Assembly: GCA_937927895.1 (NCBI GenBank)
Contig: CALGKA010000018.1
Span: forward strand, 94,590 to 158,589
Length of the DNA stretch: 64,000 bases
Reading direction: 5' to 3'
From: an uncultured Granulosicoccaceae bacterium
GTDB taxonomy: Bacteria; Pseudomonadota; Gammaproteobacteria; Granulosicoccales; Granulosicoccaceae
Shown here: positions 16,436 to 25,141 of the stretch, in pieces
Numbering within the stretch: position 1 is the first letter of the stretch
How the letters are laid out: each line of letters opens with the position of its first letter
Position numbers and translations under genes: made by a program
Notes under the pieces: model-generated
What the model was told of the DNA's origin: nothing
What the model saw: the letters and a program-made list of their open reading frames with translations, nothing else
Database searches by the model: none

Positions 16436-18043
16436 TTAGAGATTAAATTCAATTCGTCGATTTGCGGCACGACCAGCACTTGTTTCGTTATCGCTTATCG
16501 GTGTGGTTTCGCCGTAACCAATCGGACTAAGACGACTGGCTGGAACATTTTTTTCAACCAGATAATCGCGAACAGCTGTTGCACGCTCTTTACTTAGTTT
16601 TAAATTAGTGACTGCGTCACCTGAACTGTCGGTGTGGCCTGCGATCTCAACGACTAAATCATCATAGCCAAGAATGGCTGCAGCGACATCATCTAATACC
16701 TCACGAGCACTTGGGGCAAGTGTCGTGCTGTTTTTATTAAAAATTATATTGCTGGTACGCAGAGCATTTAGTTCCTGCATCAGTGATTGTGCAAGGAGAT
16801 CCTCTTCACCAGACGCTATAGGGTTGCTGATAGAGAAATTGTCGAGTATGTCTAGCTTGCTACCGGCTATCTCGGTGGCAGTGATTGAAAGATTGCGACC
16901 GGCATCTCTGTCGCTTACGCTTCCCGTTAGAAGCATTTGGCCGGTACTTACATTAACGCCGAAGTTGTTAACATCGCGCAGCTCTGAAGTGACCGATAAC
17001 GCTTCATCGATCCAGTTGGCGGTGGCGACAGAATCATCAACGGTTAGCTTATCGGTATATTCCTGACCAAAGAGATCATTAAGACCATTGCGAACCGAGT
17101 CTGCTTGATCGTTATTGGCGACAAATCCATTCAGGGTAATGTTGCCGCTCGTAGAGAATATTTCGATGGAGGCAGGTCTTTTATTAACTTTGCTAACAAC
17201 CGTAGCAGAAGTATTGTCGGCGGGTTGATCTGCTACTGCTGCTTCCTCTTTAATTGAGAGATTATCAATGATATTCAGATCGTCACCAAGCAGGCGAGTG
17301 GCAGCCGATATTTTTGCACGACGTATTTCTTCAGCATTGACAGTGCCTGCAACTACTAAATCTTTGCCTGTTACTTTGAGTATCGGGTTTCGAATACCAT
17401 CTAGCTGATCGATCATTGACAACATGCCATCGATCCACGCTGGTGCTTCGCTACCTTGAAAGCTAGACATTCCGTCTTTTACGTTGCCTGCACCAAATTT
17501 ACCTACTAGCGCTTTGTTTATGCGACTAATGGTTTCATCGTCAGAGACAATGCCTTGAACGTTAATGATGCCAGCGTTTGACGCGATAGTAAGTGTCGAA
17601 GGTGCGACGGTGCCGGGTGTAATGTTATTCAGTACTAGTTCTGCGGCTGGTACAGCTTTAGTCTCTTTGTCGCTTTCCTCAGCCATAGCGATTTCAGCAA
17701 CCGGGTTGTTGCCATTAACAGATTCGCCATTGACGGTGAGATTGTTGACCACGCGGCTAACGCCATATACTGATGCTGCGGCTTGCATTGCATTGTTACT
17801 GACGGCTTCCGAGCCGACATCACCAGACAGAAAGACATCTTGGCCTACGACCGTGACACCGGTGACACCGGTGCTGTGCAGCGCTGTGGTTACGCCGGTT
17901 GTAAGATCTTGCTCGATCGTTGGCTTTAGCTGTTGATAGCAGAACATTGCGGCTGCAGCTGTAAGCAAAGTGCCAAGCAGCAGTAGTGACAATGTAGTGC
18001 CAACGCCTCCCGCGCGCGGCGATCTGGAATTCTTAGTATGCAT
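16436..18043 (-). CDS. BON-repeat protein with C-terminal OmpA peptidoglycan-binding domain
   Basis: A protein of 535 residues. An N-terminal hydrophobic helix (about 16-34) acts as signal or anchor. A BON domain (about 35-105) is followed by two copies of a longer module of roughly 130 residues. Each copy contains a G-x-I-x-L-x-G-x-V BON-like unit, then WIDxxLS, then a second BON-like unit ending in DNxSI. The last 110 residues are OmpA/MotB-like: IIFNKNSTTLAP, EIAGHTDSSGD, LSKERATAVRDYL and GYGETTPISDN with NRRIEF, the peptidoglycan-binding set. The architecture recalls OmpATb/ArfA of mycobacteria. AAGAGA lies just before the ATG. It is the first gene of a unit with the coiled-coil protein. 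Confidence 0.85.
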   Translation of the reverse strand: MHTKNSRSPRAGGVGTTLSLLLLGTLLTAAAAMFCYQQLKPTIEQDLTTGVTTALHSTGVTGVTVVGQDVFLSGDVGSEAVSNNAMQAAASVYGVSRVVNNLTVNGESVNGNNPVAEIAMAEESDKETKAVPAAELVLNNITPGTVAPSTLTIASNAGIINVQGIVSDDETISRINKALVGKFGAGNVKDGMSSFQGSEAPAWIDGMLSMIDQLDGIRNPILKVTGKDLVVAGTVNAEEIRRAKISAATRLLGDDLNIIDNLSIKEEAAVADQPADNTSATVVSKVNKRPASIEIFSTSGNITLNGFVANNDQADSVRNGLNDLFGQEYTDKLTVDDSVATANWIDEALSVTSELRDVNNFGVNVSTGQMLLTGSVSDRDAGRNLSITATEIAGSKLDILDNFSISNPIASGEEDLLAQSLMQELNALRTSNIIFNKNSTTLAPSAREVLDDVAAAILGYDDLVVEIAGHTDSSGDAVTNLKLSKERATAVRDYLVEKNVPASRLSPIGYGETTPISDNETSAGRAANRRIEFNL

Positions 18044-18393
18044 GTATTTCTCTTTTTCTTTTTCTTATAACGGTAGCTAACCAAGCGCCGCTCGCGGTTG
18101 CGGCACTGCCGGACGGGTCGTCTAGCAGCTGATGCGAATTTCCAATTGAGGTTTTTGTTATTGTGTTACTCAATTGTAGTCTAAACACATCAAACCTCCA
18201 TGAGACTAGCAAAACTGTGGAAAATTGATCCTGACCACAATGAAAGTATTGTTGTTTTTACTATTTTGCTTACTGCGGTACTACGCAATAACCAGTATGG
18301 TGAATTACGTAAACCAACGAAAGAACTTATCCTTTGTCTGAAGCAGCCTACAGTCGGCATAGTGCCAAACTATTGACTTCAAAACCTTTCTCG
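18044..18393. other. Intergenic region between divergent envelope genes
   Basis: It separates the leftward BON/OmpA unit from the rightward LprI-like gene and should hold both promoters. If TTG 18334 is the true start of the latter the gap shrinks to 290 bases. No hairpin or clear promoter boxes were seen. Confidence 0.5.
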
Positions 18394-19857
18394 ATGTCCA
18401 TGTTAGCAGGCTTGATTGGTCTGTTCATGCTTTGCCCGCAAACCTCGCGCGCTGATGCCGAGCAAGTGCTGATGCAGTGCAGCCAAACGTCGACCGATGA
18501 AAATGAAATAGTAGAGTGTCTCGCTGTATCGCTCGCACAGGTGGAGCTTGCACTGGTCAATATAGAAGCAAGCTGGCAGCGTTTGCTAGCGCTTGATGTT
18601 GAGAATGCTGGCATTGGATCTGTTTTTAGCGACTCAGACAGCTCGGGTGCGAATGATTCGAATAACAGTATCAAAGAGAGTAGATCTGACGAATCCGGCT
18701 CTACTGTAATAGATATTGTTAATGACACGGCTATACAGTCAGGTTTATCGTCGCAGGCAGGAATCACATTTAATGTCGATAGCGACGGTGATACCGCAGA
18801 TCAGCGTACTGGATCGACCAGGCTCGGCAAGGTTGAGATCCAAGATCGGTTTAGTTTTCTGCCAGCACTTTTTCGAAGTTATCGTGATCAGCACTGTAAG
18901 GTGGAGGCGGGCCTATTCGCCACCGACAGGGTAGAGGTCTATCGTCAAGCCTGCCTGATTGATCAAACCCAAATGCGGGCTCAACAGCTCAATACCTGGC
19001 TTGCTAAGCGTCGAGCGCTAGCCAACGGTGGGCGTAGTTATAGAGGTTATTACGTTAAAACCAATAATGGTGCTCTGTTTCAATCTTGTGATCGTAAAGT
19101 GGATTGGTGGGTGACTGGACGTGACGCCGTGATGGCCTCTTTGGACCGACGCTACACAGATATCAGTAACCGAGGAGCAAGCAGTTCAGACGTAGCGTTG
19201 CTTTACGCCGAACTAAGAGGCACTGTAAAAAATGCCCCACAAGTGGGGGCGGGTGCTGACTATAGCGCCATGTTAGAAGTTGAAAACATAAATCTGTTAC
19301 GACCCGTACTAAAAACAGACTGTGTTAATTCGAAAGTTATCGCTGGTGCGCAGCTGGTTGCCCCGGAACAAGCGCTTGAATCCTATGAATCAACTGCTGC
19401 AACAGTAGATGACTATGCCTCAGCCGGATTCCAGTATGGCTATTTCAATTTTTGGGTGTCTGCATGTTCGGTCACAGAGTCTACTGTGTGTAGCACTGAA
19501 ACCGATGCGCAATTTGCCAGTGATGGTGATTGGCAGCTCCGTCTAGATCGCTCGCTTGAAAGTGATTGGAGAATCCAGTTAATTTCAACCACAGATAATC
19601 AAGTGATCGAAAGAAAACTTAAAATGCAGATTGATGGCAGTGCAGTTTTTTTAGGTAATAGCATGCAGGAACCGTTAATTCTTCCCATGCGACAAGGTGT
19701 TGATATTACCACCGGAGAACTTGCGCGCGAGCTGATAGTTAAATTGCGTGCAGGTACAGAGGTTAGGTTTGAATGGCTTGATGAATCAGAGGTTATGTCT
19801 GAGTTAAAGTTTTCATTGCTAGGTGTTACGCGTGCGCTAGAGTTTTTTGATCAATAG
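18394..19857 (+). CDS. Secreted protein with LprI-like (DUF1311) N-terminal region
   Basis: A protein of 487 residues from ATG 18394. The first 22 residues (MSMLAGLIGLFMLCPQTSRADA) look like a signal peptide. TTG 18334 would add 20 residues before it, and neither start has a good ribosome binding site. The mature start (AEQVLMQCSQTSTDENEIVECLA) and the later FRSYRDQHCKVEAGLF...YRQACLIDQTQMRAQQL stretch match the Cys-paired helical pattern of LprI-type lysozyme-inhibitor domains. A Ser/Asp/Asn-rich linker (about residues 77-140) splits the two halves. The C-terminal 280 residues are unrecognised. It has several Cys residues suited to periplasmic disulfides. Role unknown; lysozyme inhibition is only a family-level possibility. 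Confidence 0.65.
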   Translation: MSMLAGLIGLFMLCPQTSRADAEQVLMQCSQTSTDENEIVECLAVSLAQVELALVNIEASWQRLLALDVENAGIGSVFSDSDSSGANDSNNSIKESRSDESGSTVIDIVNDTAIQSGLSSQAGITFNVDSDGDTADQRTGSTRLGKVEIQDRFSFLPALFRSYRDQHCKVEAGLFATDRVEVYRQACLIDQTQMRAQQLNTWLAKRRALANGGRSYRGYYVKTNNGALFQSCDRKVDWWVTGRDAVMASLDRRYTDISNRGASSSDVALLYAELRGTVKNAPQVGAGADYSAMLEVENINLLRPVLKTDCVNSKVIAGAQLVAPEQALESYESTAATVDDYASAGFQYGYFNFWVSACSVTESTVCSTETDAQFASDGDWQLRLDRSLESDWRIQLISTTDNQVIERKLKMQIDGSAVFLGNSMQEPLILPMRQGVDITTGELARELIVKLRAGTEVRFEWLDESEVMSELKFSLLGVTRALEFFDQ

Positions 19858-19871
19858 TTTTTTATATGCAG

Positions 19872-20825
19872 TTACCACGGATGTAGTGACAACAGTTGCG
19901 CTACCACGCTTGCTGCCACTATTGCGGTTTGTTTGCCGCTAATCTGCGACAGGCCAATTGGCATGGTCAGACGATTGGCCTGTTCAGTTGATGCGCCTTG
20001 TTGTTTCAGTTGGCTTTTGAAAAGTCGAGCTTTTTTTGCAGAGCCAATACACCCCAAAAACGTAATCGCCGGGTGGTGTAGTGCTGCCTGGCAGTAGCGA
20101 TAATCAAGGTTGTGATCACCTGTCATGATAACGACATGAGTTGGCCTGGCCAAATTGCCAAGGCAATTTTCTTCAATTGAATCTACATGAGTAAAAATTA
20201 TAGGAAGGCCCGATAGTTGTCTTTTGATTTCATGCGCTACCGGGTGATGGCCTACCAGAAGTAATGAGACAGTCGTGTTCAGCGTAGCGCGAAGGAACAT
20301 TGTGCAATCTTTACGTTGAATCAACTGGCAGCTTGATAGATTCTCATTGAATGATAAACCAAGCGCTTCGAGTTCGCGCTTACTGGTTTGGGCTGTGATG
20401 AGTTGATTGTGGACTTCACTTTTTGTCGGATCGAATATTCGTAGCCATTGTGTGTTTATCCGTTGTTCCAGATTGTTGCGTAGCTCGCTTAACCATGTAG
20501 GAATGTCAGCGGCTGTAAACGTTTCATAAATAATAATGCACTGACCGTTATCTGTTCCTGCCACGGTACCGAGCGCTTGTTCTTCTAGTTGGAATGTAAG
20601 CCCTGAATTCAATAGCGACTTGCAGTTTGCCAGCATGTGATCGCGACGGCTTTGTGAGTTCACGAAGCTTGCAGATTGCCGCTCAGAATAGAATACACAA
20701 GCGCCGTGTCGTTCAGGTGAGCTGCCACTGAAAGAGACGACCGTCGCGACAACAAATGGTGAGCCTTGGGTGTGAAACTCATGCAGTTTTGAAAGCCAAT
20801 CTGACAAAGGAATACCCAGGTTCAT
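19872..20825 (-). CDS. XdhC/CoxI family protein
   Basis: A protein of 317 residues. The N-terminal part (VATVVSFSGSSPERHGACVF) matches the XdhC_CoxI domain start, where molybdenum-enzyme maturation factors read 'S.P...GA'. A C-terminal Rossmann-like part has LLLVGHHPVAHEI and VVIMTGDHNLDYRYCQAAL, ending in a GCIGSAKKARLF loop typical of XdhC proteins. XdhC inserts the sulfurated molybdenum cofactor into xanthine dehydrogenase-type enzymes. No xdhA or xdhB and no other molybdoenzyme gene is in this window, so its partner must lie elsewhere. The conserved Cys usually seen after the N-terminal domain is not obvious here. Confidence 0.8.
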   Translation of the reverse strand: MNLGIPLSDWLSKLHEFHTQGSPFVVATVVSFSGSSPERHGACVFYSERQSASFVNSQSRRDHMLANCKSLLNSGLTFQLEEQALGTVAGTDNGQCIIIYETFTAADIPTWLSELRNNLEQRINTQWLRIFDPTKSEVHNQLITAQTSKRELEALGLSFNENLSSCQLIQRKDCTMFLRATLNTTVSLLLVGHHPVAHEIKRQLSGLPIIFTHVDSIEENCLGNLARPTHVVIMTGDHNLDYRYCQAALHHPAITFLGCIGSAKKARLFKSQLKQQGASTEQANRLTMPIGLSQISGKQTAIVAASVVAQLLSLHPW

Positions 20826-21236
20826 ATAATTGAGTCATCAATTAAGAAGACTGTATAACTGATAATGTTGATTTTAGAAGATACAGCAAACCGCATAACA
20901 ATAATTTGACGTGAAACGACAATGAGCGCCGATATTTTGATCACTCTGCGAGAGATATTGACGCAATCCGGATGCTAAACGGAGGAAAGGACTAGCGGTG
21001 TTTAATCGGGGTCTGGAAAGGCTTGAACTTCACGAGTGAATAATTTCGCCAATGCGCCTGCCAAATTCTGACACCCGTCTATACTCAAAAAGATTATACA
21101 AGCATAACAGCCAGTTATTGGCGCCGCGATTGGCATATATTTGCTTTGACGCGCTAAAAATGGCACGAAGCTTGGCAGTCAATTGGCTAGCTTTTTAAAC
21201 GCCAACGATACTTTTCTTGGGACGTGTAGACACAGA
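20826..21236. other. Intergenic region before the OmpA-like porin gene
   Basis: No coding sequence is supported. The only promoter-like element is TTGACG near 20907, with a weak GATATT about 19 bases later. It should hold promoters for the divergent XdhC and OmpA genes. Confidence 0.45.
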
Positions 21237-22421
21237 ATGAATATAAAATTAATAGCCCCTCTGCTGGTTGCTGGTGCATCAGTGATAAGCGGCAACGCTT
21301 TTTCTCAAATCTCTGGTTCTTGGGACAGTTCTTTTAGTAAGCGAGTTTATTTGGGTGTTGGCGCTGGAAGCTCAACGTTAAAGCCCGATACCAGTGGCGT
21401 ACCGAACGTTGATCTTATCGAAGACGGCGACACGGCGGCTACCATTACACTTGGATTTGATTTCAGTAAGCGAATGACTGCTGAATTGCAATACGCAGAT
21501 CTAGGTACTGCAGGCCTTACTGATGATGGCATCGAGTACTCAGAAGTATCACTGAGTGGCCTGTATTACTTGTGGAATGGCTTAGGGTCAAGCGAGTATC
21601 TTGATTACGATGGTTTAGACCAGCGCACGGGTTTATCGCTTTATGGTCGTTTGGGTATTGGCAAAATGGAAAATGCTGCCGTAGACGATGTTGTTTTTGA
21701 ACGTAAAAACGATGCACAGTTAATGGCCGGTTTAGGCCTTGAGTATGCGTTGAATTCTGGATTAGGCTTTCGCGCCGAATACATTAATTTCGACACCGAT
21801 GCTAAATATGCAGGCTTAAGTGTTTTATATCGATTGGGCGGTCGCAAGGTTCGAGCGCCTGCTCCAGAGCCTGAAGAAGATTTGCCAGTGTTACCGGCGC
21901 CTGAGCCACTAGAAACGCTTCCGCCACCGCCACCCCCTCCGCCTGAGTTATTACCAGAAGGGCAAAGTTCGCTTCCAACAGCATCACTAGAAGATAGCGA
22001 CGGCGATGGTGTCGAAAATTCACTTGATTCATGTTCACAGACACTGCCTGGCACACCAGTAAGTGCAGATGGTTGTGCGATGTTTAATGGCGCCCTTGAA
22101 GGTGTGAATTTCTTAACTGGCTCTGACACGTTGACAGATGCTTCACGAAGTATTCTCGATGATGTAGTGAATACTCTAATGGCGTTCCCGGAAATACGAG
22201 TATCTGTTGAGTCACACACTGATAGTCAAGGCCTCGAGGCGAACAACTTCGAGCTCTCGCGTAAACGTGCATTGTCAGTGGTGCGTTACCTTACAGCGCA
22301 GGGAATTCCTTTGGAACGTCTTGAAGCACGTGCTTATGGCGAGAGTCGCCCGATAGCAGATAACGATACTCGTGAAGGCCGGTTGATGAATCGCCGAGTA
22401 GAGTTTCGCACTATCCAATAG
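21237..22421 (+). CDS. OmpA family outer-membrane protein with type-3 repeat linker
   Basis: A protein of 394 residues. ATG 21237 is chosen over the upstream 21183 start because it opens directly into a signal peptide (MNIKLIAPLLVAGASVISGNAFSQ). Residues about 30-205 are an eight-strand OmpA-type barrel (YLGVGAGSSTLKP ... GLGLEYALNSGLGFRAEY). A Pro/Glu-rich linker follows, including eight consecutive Pro. Then comes one thrombospondin type-3-like calcium motif (DSDGDGVENSLDSC) with a disulfide-ready Cys pair. The last 115 residues are the OmpA_C peptidoglycan-binding domain (VSVESHTDSQG, RALSVVRYL, AYGESRPIADN, NRRVEF). It anchors the outer membrane to peptidoglycan. Confidence 0.92.
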   Translation: MNIKLIAPLLVAGASVISGNAFSQISGSWDSSFSKRVYLGVGAGSSTLKPDTSGVPNVDLIEDGDTAATITLGFDFSKRMTAELQYADLGTAGLTDDGIEYSEVSLSGLYYLWNGLGSSEYLDYDGLDQRTGLSLYGRLGIGKMENAAVDDVVFERKNDAQLMAGLGLEYALNSGLGFRAEYINFDTDAKYAGLSVLYRLGGRKVRAPAPEPEEDLPVLPAPEPLETLPPPPPPPPELLPEGQSSLPTASLEDSDGDGVENSLDSCSQTLPGTPVSADGCAMFNGALEGVNFLTGSDTLTDASRSILDDVVNTLMAFPEIRVSVESHTDSQGLEANNFELSRKRALSVVRYLTAQGIPLERLEARAYGESRPIADNDTREGRLMNRRVEFRTIQ

Positions 22422-22463
22422 AGACTACGTACAAGTAATTGACTAGCGGATTCAGAAAACTAG

Positions 22464-22483
22464 CCCTCACAAAATAGTGAGGG
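22464..22483 (+). repeat. Hairpin between the OmpA-like gene and the type-3-repeat gene
   Basis: CCCTCAC (22464-22470) pairs perfectly with GTGAGGG (22477-22483) around a six-base loop. No T run follows, so it may be a 3'-end-stabilising or attenuating structure rather than a full terminator. Confidence 0.5.
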
Positions 22484-22578
22484 TGCATTCAAAACTACCA
22501 AACCGAAAAAAATATTTTCACGGCAACATTACTGATAGCCGCAGCGTAATTAAAGATATAGAAGTAACAAGGAACACC

Positions 22579-24372
22579 ATGAATTCACATCAGTATAAAA
22601 AGACACAGATTTCAAGCCTTATGTCTGAAGTGCTAGCCGTTGGACAACTCCGCATTGGTGCCAAGTTGATTGGTGGCGCAATTTTCCTGTCAGCTGCGAG
22701 TGCAACATTTGCTATGGACACCGACACCGACGGTGATCAGGTACCTGACAACGTTGAGATTGCAGAGCTTACTAATCCTAATGATGCTGCCAATTTTCTT
22801 GATAGCGACGGTGATGGTGTCGCTGATTATGTTGATAATGATTCAGATGGTGATCACGTTTTGGATGCAAACGAGTTTGGTGGTAACCCGTACCTTGATA
22901 AAGACCAAGATGGTGTGCCGGTTTATCTTGATGATAACGATGCCGATGCGGCAGTGGGTAATGACGATGGCAAGGTCAATCACTTGTTTGATCCGGATGG
23001 AAACAGTATTGCTGCATTTCAAGACAACACACATGATCATCGCACCGATACAGATGGTGATAGTGTTCCCGATGCTATGGAAATCGTAGAGGGCAGTGAT
23101 CCGTCAAATGTTGCATCGTTTGTAGACACAGATGGCGATAGCATTCCAGATGTTATAGATGCCGATGGTGACAACGATGCTGTATGGAACCAGCTAGAGA
23201 GCGGTGCGCTGCCGTATTACGACCGTGATTGCGATGGTGTACCAGCCTACCTTGATGATGATGATTTTATTTGGTCAATAGGTAATTCAGATGGTCGTGT
23301 GCAAGGGTTATTCGATCCTAACGGAGATGGTGTCGCCTCTTTTCAAGATTCTAGCGATGCTACTGTTGATACTGATGCAGACGGTGTTCCTGATGCGGTG
23401 GAACACGCTGATCTTACTGATCCAGCGGATCCTGCGAGTTTTATTGATACAGATAATGATTTGATTCCAGACTACCTGGATGACGACGATGACAACGATA
23501 CTATTCTTGATGTTATTGAAGGTAATGGAGATATTGATGGTGATAACATCCCAAACAGTCAAGACACAGATAGTGACGGTGATGGTGTATCTGATCAAAT
23601 AGAAGGTATTAACGACGCTGATGGTGATTCAGTACCAAACTTTCTAGATGCAGATACACAGGATCAATCAAGCGGTACCATAGACCAAGATGCTGATGGT
23701 TTGCCTGATGAACTAGAAGGTAATGGTGATACAGATTTAGATGGTGTGCCTGATCTACTGGACACTGATAGTGATAACGATCAAATTCCGGATTCCATAG
23801 AAAATAATAGTGATCTGGATGGTGACGGTATTCCTAACTATATCGACGATGATAGCGACGGCGATACCATCCTCGATGTCGATGAAGGTCAGACTGATGG
23901 CGATGACGATCAGCGTGGCAATTTCATTGACTTAGACAGTGACGCTGACGGCATTCCAGATAGCATTGAATTAACAACTGATTCTGATGCTGATGGTATT
24001 CCCAATTTTCTTGATGGTGATAGCGACAACGATGGTATCTCTGACCTGATTGAAACCGGTGTTGATACAGATGGTGATGGCATAGCTAACTTTTTGGATG
24101 ACGATAGCGACGGTGATGGTCTACTTGATTCTGTAGAGTTACTCGTTGATGCAGACGCCGATAATACTCCTGCTTTCCTGGATATTGACGATACTGATCC
24201 AACTGTTAGTGCTCCGAGTGGATCTGTTGGAGTTGGTTTGGGTGGTGGCTGTACTATAGGTGGTTCAGGTGCAAGAGATCCGCTTTTGAGCATGACTATA
24301 CTTGCAAGTGTTGTGGGTCTAATGCGTCGTCGAAGCCGCGTGCAATCTAAAAATAAACAATATAGCGCTTAA
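22579..24372 (+). CDS. Asp-rich type-3-repeat (calcium-binding) surface protein with C-terminal sorting signal
   Basis: A protein of 597 residues. ATG 22579 follows AAGGA (22569-22573) with ideal spacing; GTG 22477 is rejected. A long signal peptide (to about residue 45, SAASATFA) leads into about 500 residues of tandem DxDxDGxPD / DTDxDxIPDxxD units. These resemble thrombospondin type 3 repeats and should bind many calcium ions. The C-terminus has a Gly-rich stretch with a single Cys (GVGLGGGCTIGGSGARDP), a hydrophobic helix (LLSMTILASVVGLM) and a basic end (RRRSRVQSKNK). This is the three-part layout of bacterial C-terminal sorting signals of the JDVT/MYXO-CTERM kind. It is likely displayed on the surface or released. 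It lies 157 bases after the OmpA gene. Confidence 0.85.
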   Translation: MNSHQYKKTQISSLMSEVLAVGQLRIGAKLIGGAIFLSAASATFAMDTDTDGDQVPDNVEIAELTNPNDAANFLDSDGDGVADYVDNDSDGDHVLDANEFGGNPYLDKDQDGVPVYLDDNDADAAVGNDDGKVNHLFDPDGNSIAAFQDNTHDHRTDTDGDSVPDAMEIVEGSDPSNVASFVDTDGDSIPDVIDADGDNDAVWNQLESGALPYYDRDCDGVPAYLDDDDFIWSIGNSDGRVQGLFDPNGDGVASFQDSSDATVDTDADGVPDAVEHADLTDPADPASFIDTDNDLIPDYLDDDDDNDTILDVIEGNGDIDGDNIPNSQDTDSDGDGVSDQIEGINDADGDSVPNFLDADTQDQSSGTIDQDADGLPDELEGNGDTDLDGVPDLLDTDSDNDQIPDSIENNSDLDGDGIPNYIDDDSDGDTILDVDEGQTDGDDDQRGNFIDLDSDADGIPDSIELTTDSDADGIPNFLDGDSDNDGISDLIETGVDTDGDGIANFLDDDSDGDGLLDSVELLVDADADNTPAFLDIDDTDPTVSAPSGSVGVGLGGGCTIGGSGARDPLLSMTILASVVGLMRRRSRVQSKNKQYSA

Positions 24373-25133
24373 GCGCATTCTAAATATTGCCAGTCGCTGT
24401 GTGCTAAGACATGGCGAAATTGATCATCTAGCTTACTTGCTTCGATGTCGCATTGCTTGAGTGTCACTGGGTGTATAAAGTTTAAGCGCTGAGCATGCAG
24501 CAATAATCTAGTGCATTCAAAGTGGCTTTTAAAAAACTTATTGTGAATTGATTTCCCGTAACTGGTATCACCTATCAACGGGTGGCTAATGTGTTTCATG
24601 TGCTGGCGTATCTGATGTCGGCGACCGCTCAGAGGCTGCACTTCCAGTAAGCTATAGCGCGCACTTGCATAGCGATCTACAGCGATGCCTAATTCCAGAT
24701 GTGCGAGTGCTCGATAAGATGTACTAGCGTCTTTTCTTGGTTTTTGCGGTGCGTCTTTATCACGTACTGGATTATCTACAGTGCCTTGTAGGTCCGCATG
24801 GCCACGCACGACCGCTAGGTAATGCTTGGTAATCTGATGGTTCCTAAACAACTCAGACATTAAGCCCGCACTTTGTTTGTCGAGTGCAAACAGCAAAACC
24901 CCTGATGTAGGTTTATCGAGTCGATGCACCGGATATACTGGTTGCTGGATTTGCGCTTGTAGAAGATCAACAGCATTGCTTGTTTCGTGAAAGTCTATAT
25001 AGCTTCGATGAACCAGTAGACCAGCGGATTTATTTATCGCAATAAAATTTTGATCGTGATAGATAATGTCTAGCTTCGGGTGCGCTGTGGGTGCAAGCCC
25101 GGTAGTGTGCTGGAGCTGATTATCCACAAGCAA
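24369..25133 (-). CDS. truC: tRNA pseudouridine(65) synthase TruC
   Basis: A RluA-family pseudouridine synthase of 254 residues. The catalytic block is HRLDKPTSGVLL with D73 as the nucleophile (numbered from the TTG start). IYHDQNFIAINKSAGLLVHRS, GRRHQIRQHMKHISHPLIGD and RLLLHAQRLNF are the conserved family strands and match E. coli TruC more closely than RluC/RluD. No S4 domain is present, as expected for TruC. There is no ATG near the start: TTG 25133 or GTG 25127 must serve. The start is 8 bases from the stop of the upstream isomerase-like gene, so the two are co-transcribed. The 3' end overlaps the end of the convergent type-3-repeat gene by 4 bases. Confidence 0.9.
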   Translation of the reverse strand: MLVDNQLQHTTGLAPTAHPKLDIIYHDQNFIAINKSAGLLVHRSYIDFHETSNAVDLLQAQIQQPVYPVHRLDKPTSGVLLFALDKQSAGLMSELFRNHQITKHYLAVVRGHADLQGTVDNPVRDKDAPQKPRKDASTSYRALAHLELGIAVDRYASARYSLLEVQPLSGRRHQIRQHMKHISHPLIGDTSYGKSIHNKFFKSHFECTRLLLHAQRLNFIHPVTLKQCDIEASKLDDQFRHVLAHSDWQYLECA

Positions 25134-25141
25134 GACGAATA

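Noticed and set aside
17565..17936. Plus-strand open frame inside the BON/OmpA gene
   Set aside because: Antisense shadow with a Thr/Ala/Ser-biased composition typical of reverse reading of a low-complexity gene.
21641..22219. Gly/Ser-rich leftward open frame inside the OmpA-like gene
   Set aside because: It is antisense to the Pro-rich linker and barrel of a well-supported OmpA gene; the composition is explained by that strand.
22700..24200. Repetitive short units resembling a tandem or CRISPR array
   Set aside because: The repeats are in-frame DxDxDG codons with variable synonymous bases and no constant repeat-spacer length; they are protein repeats.
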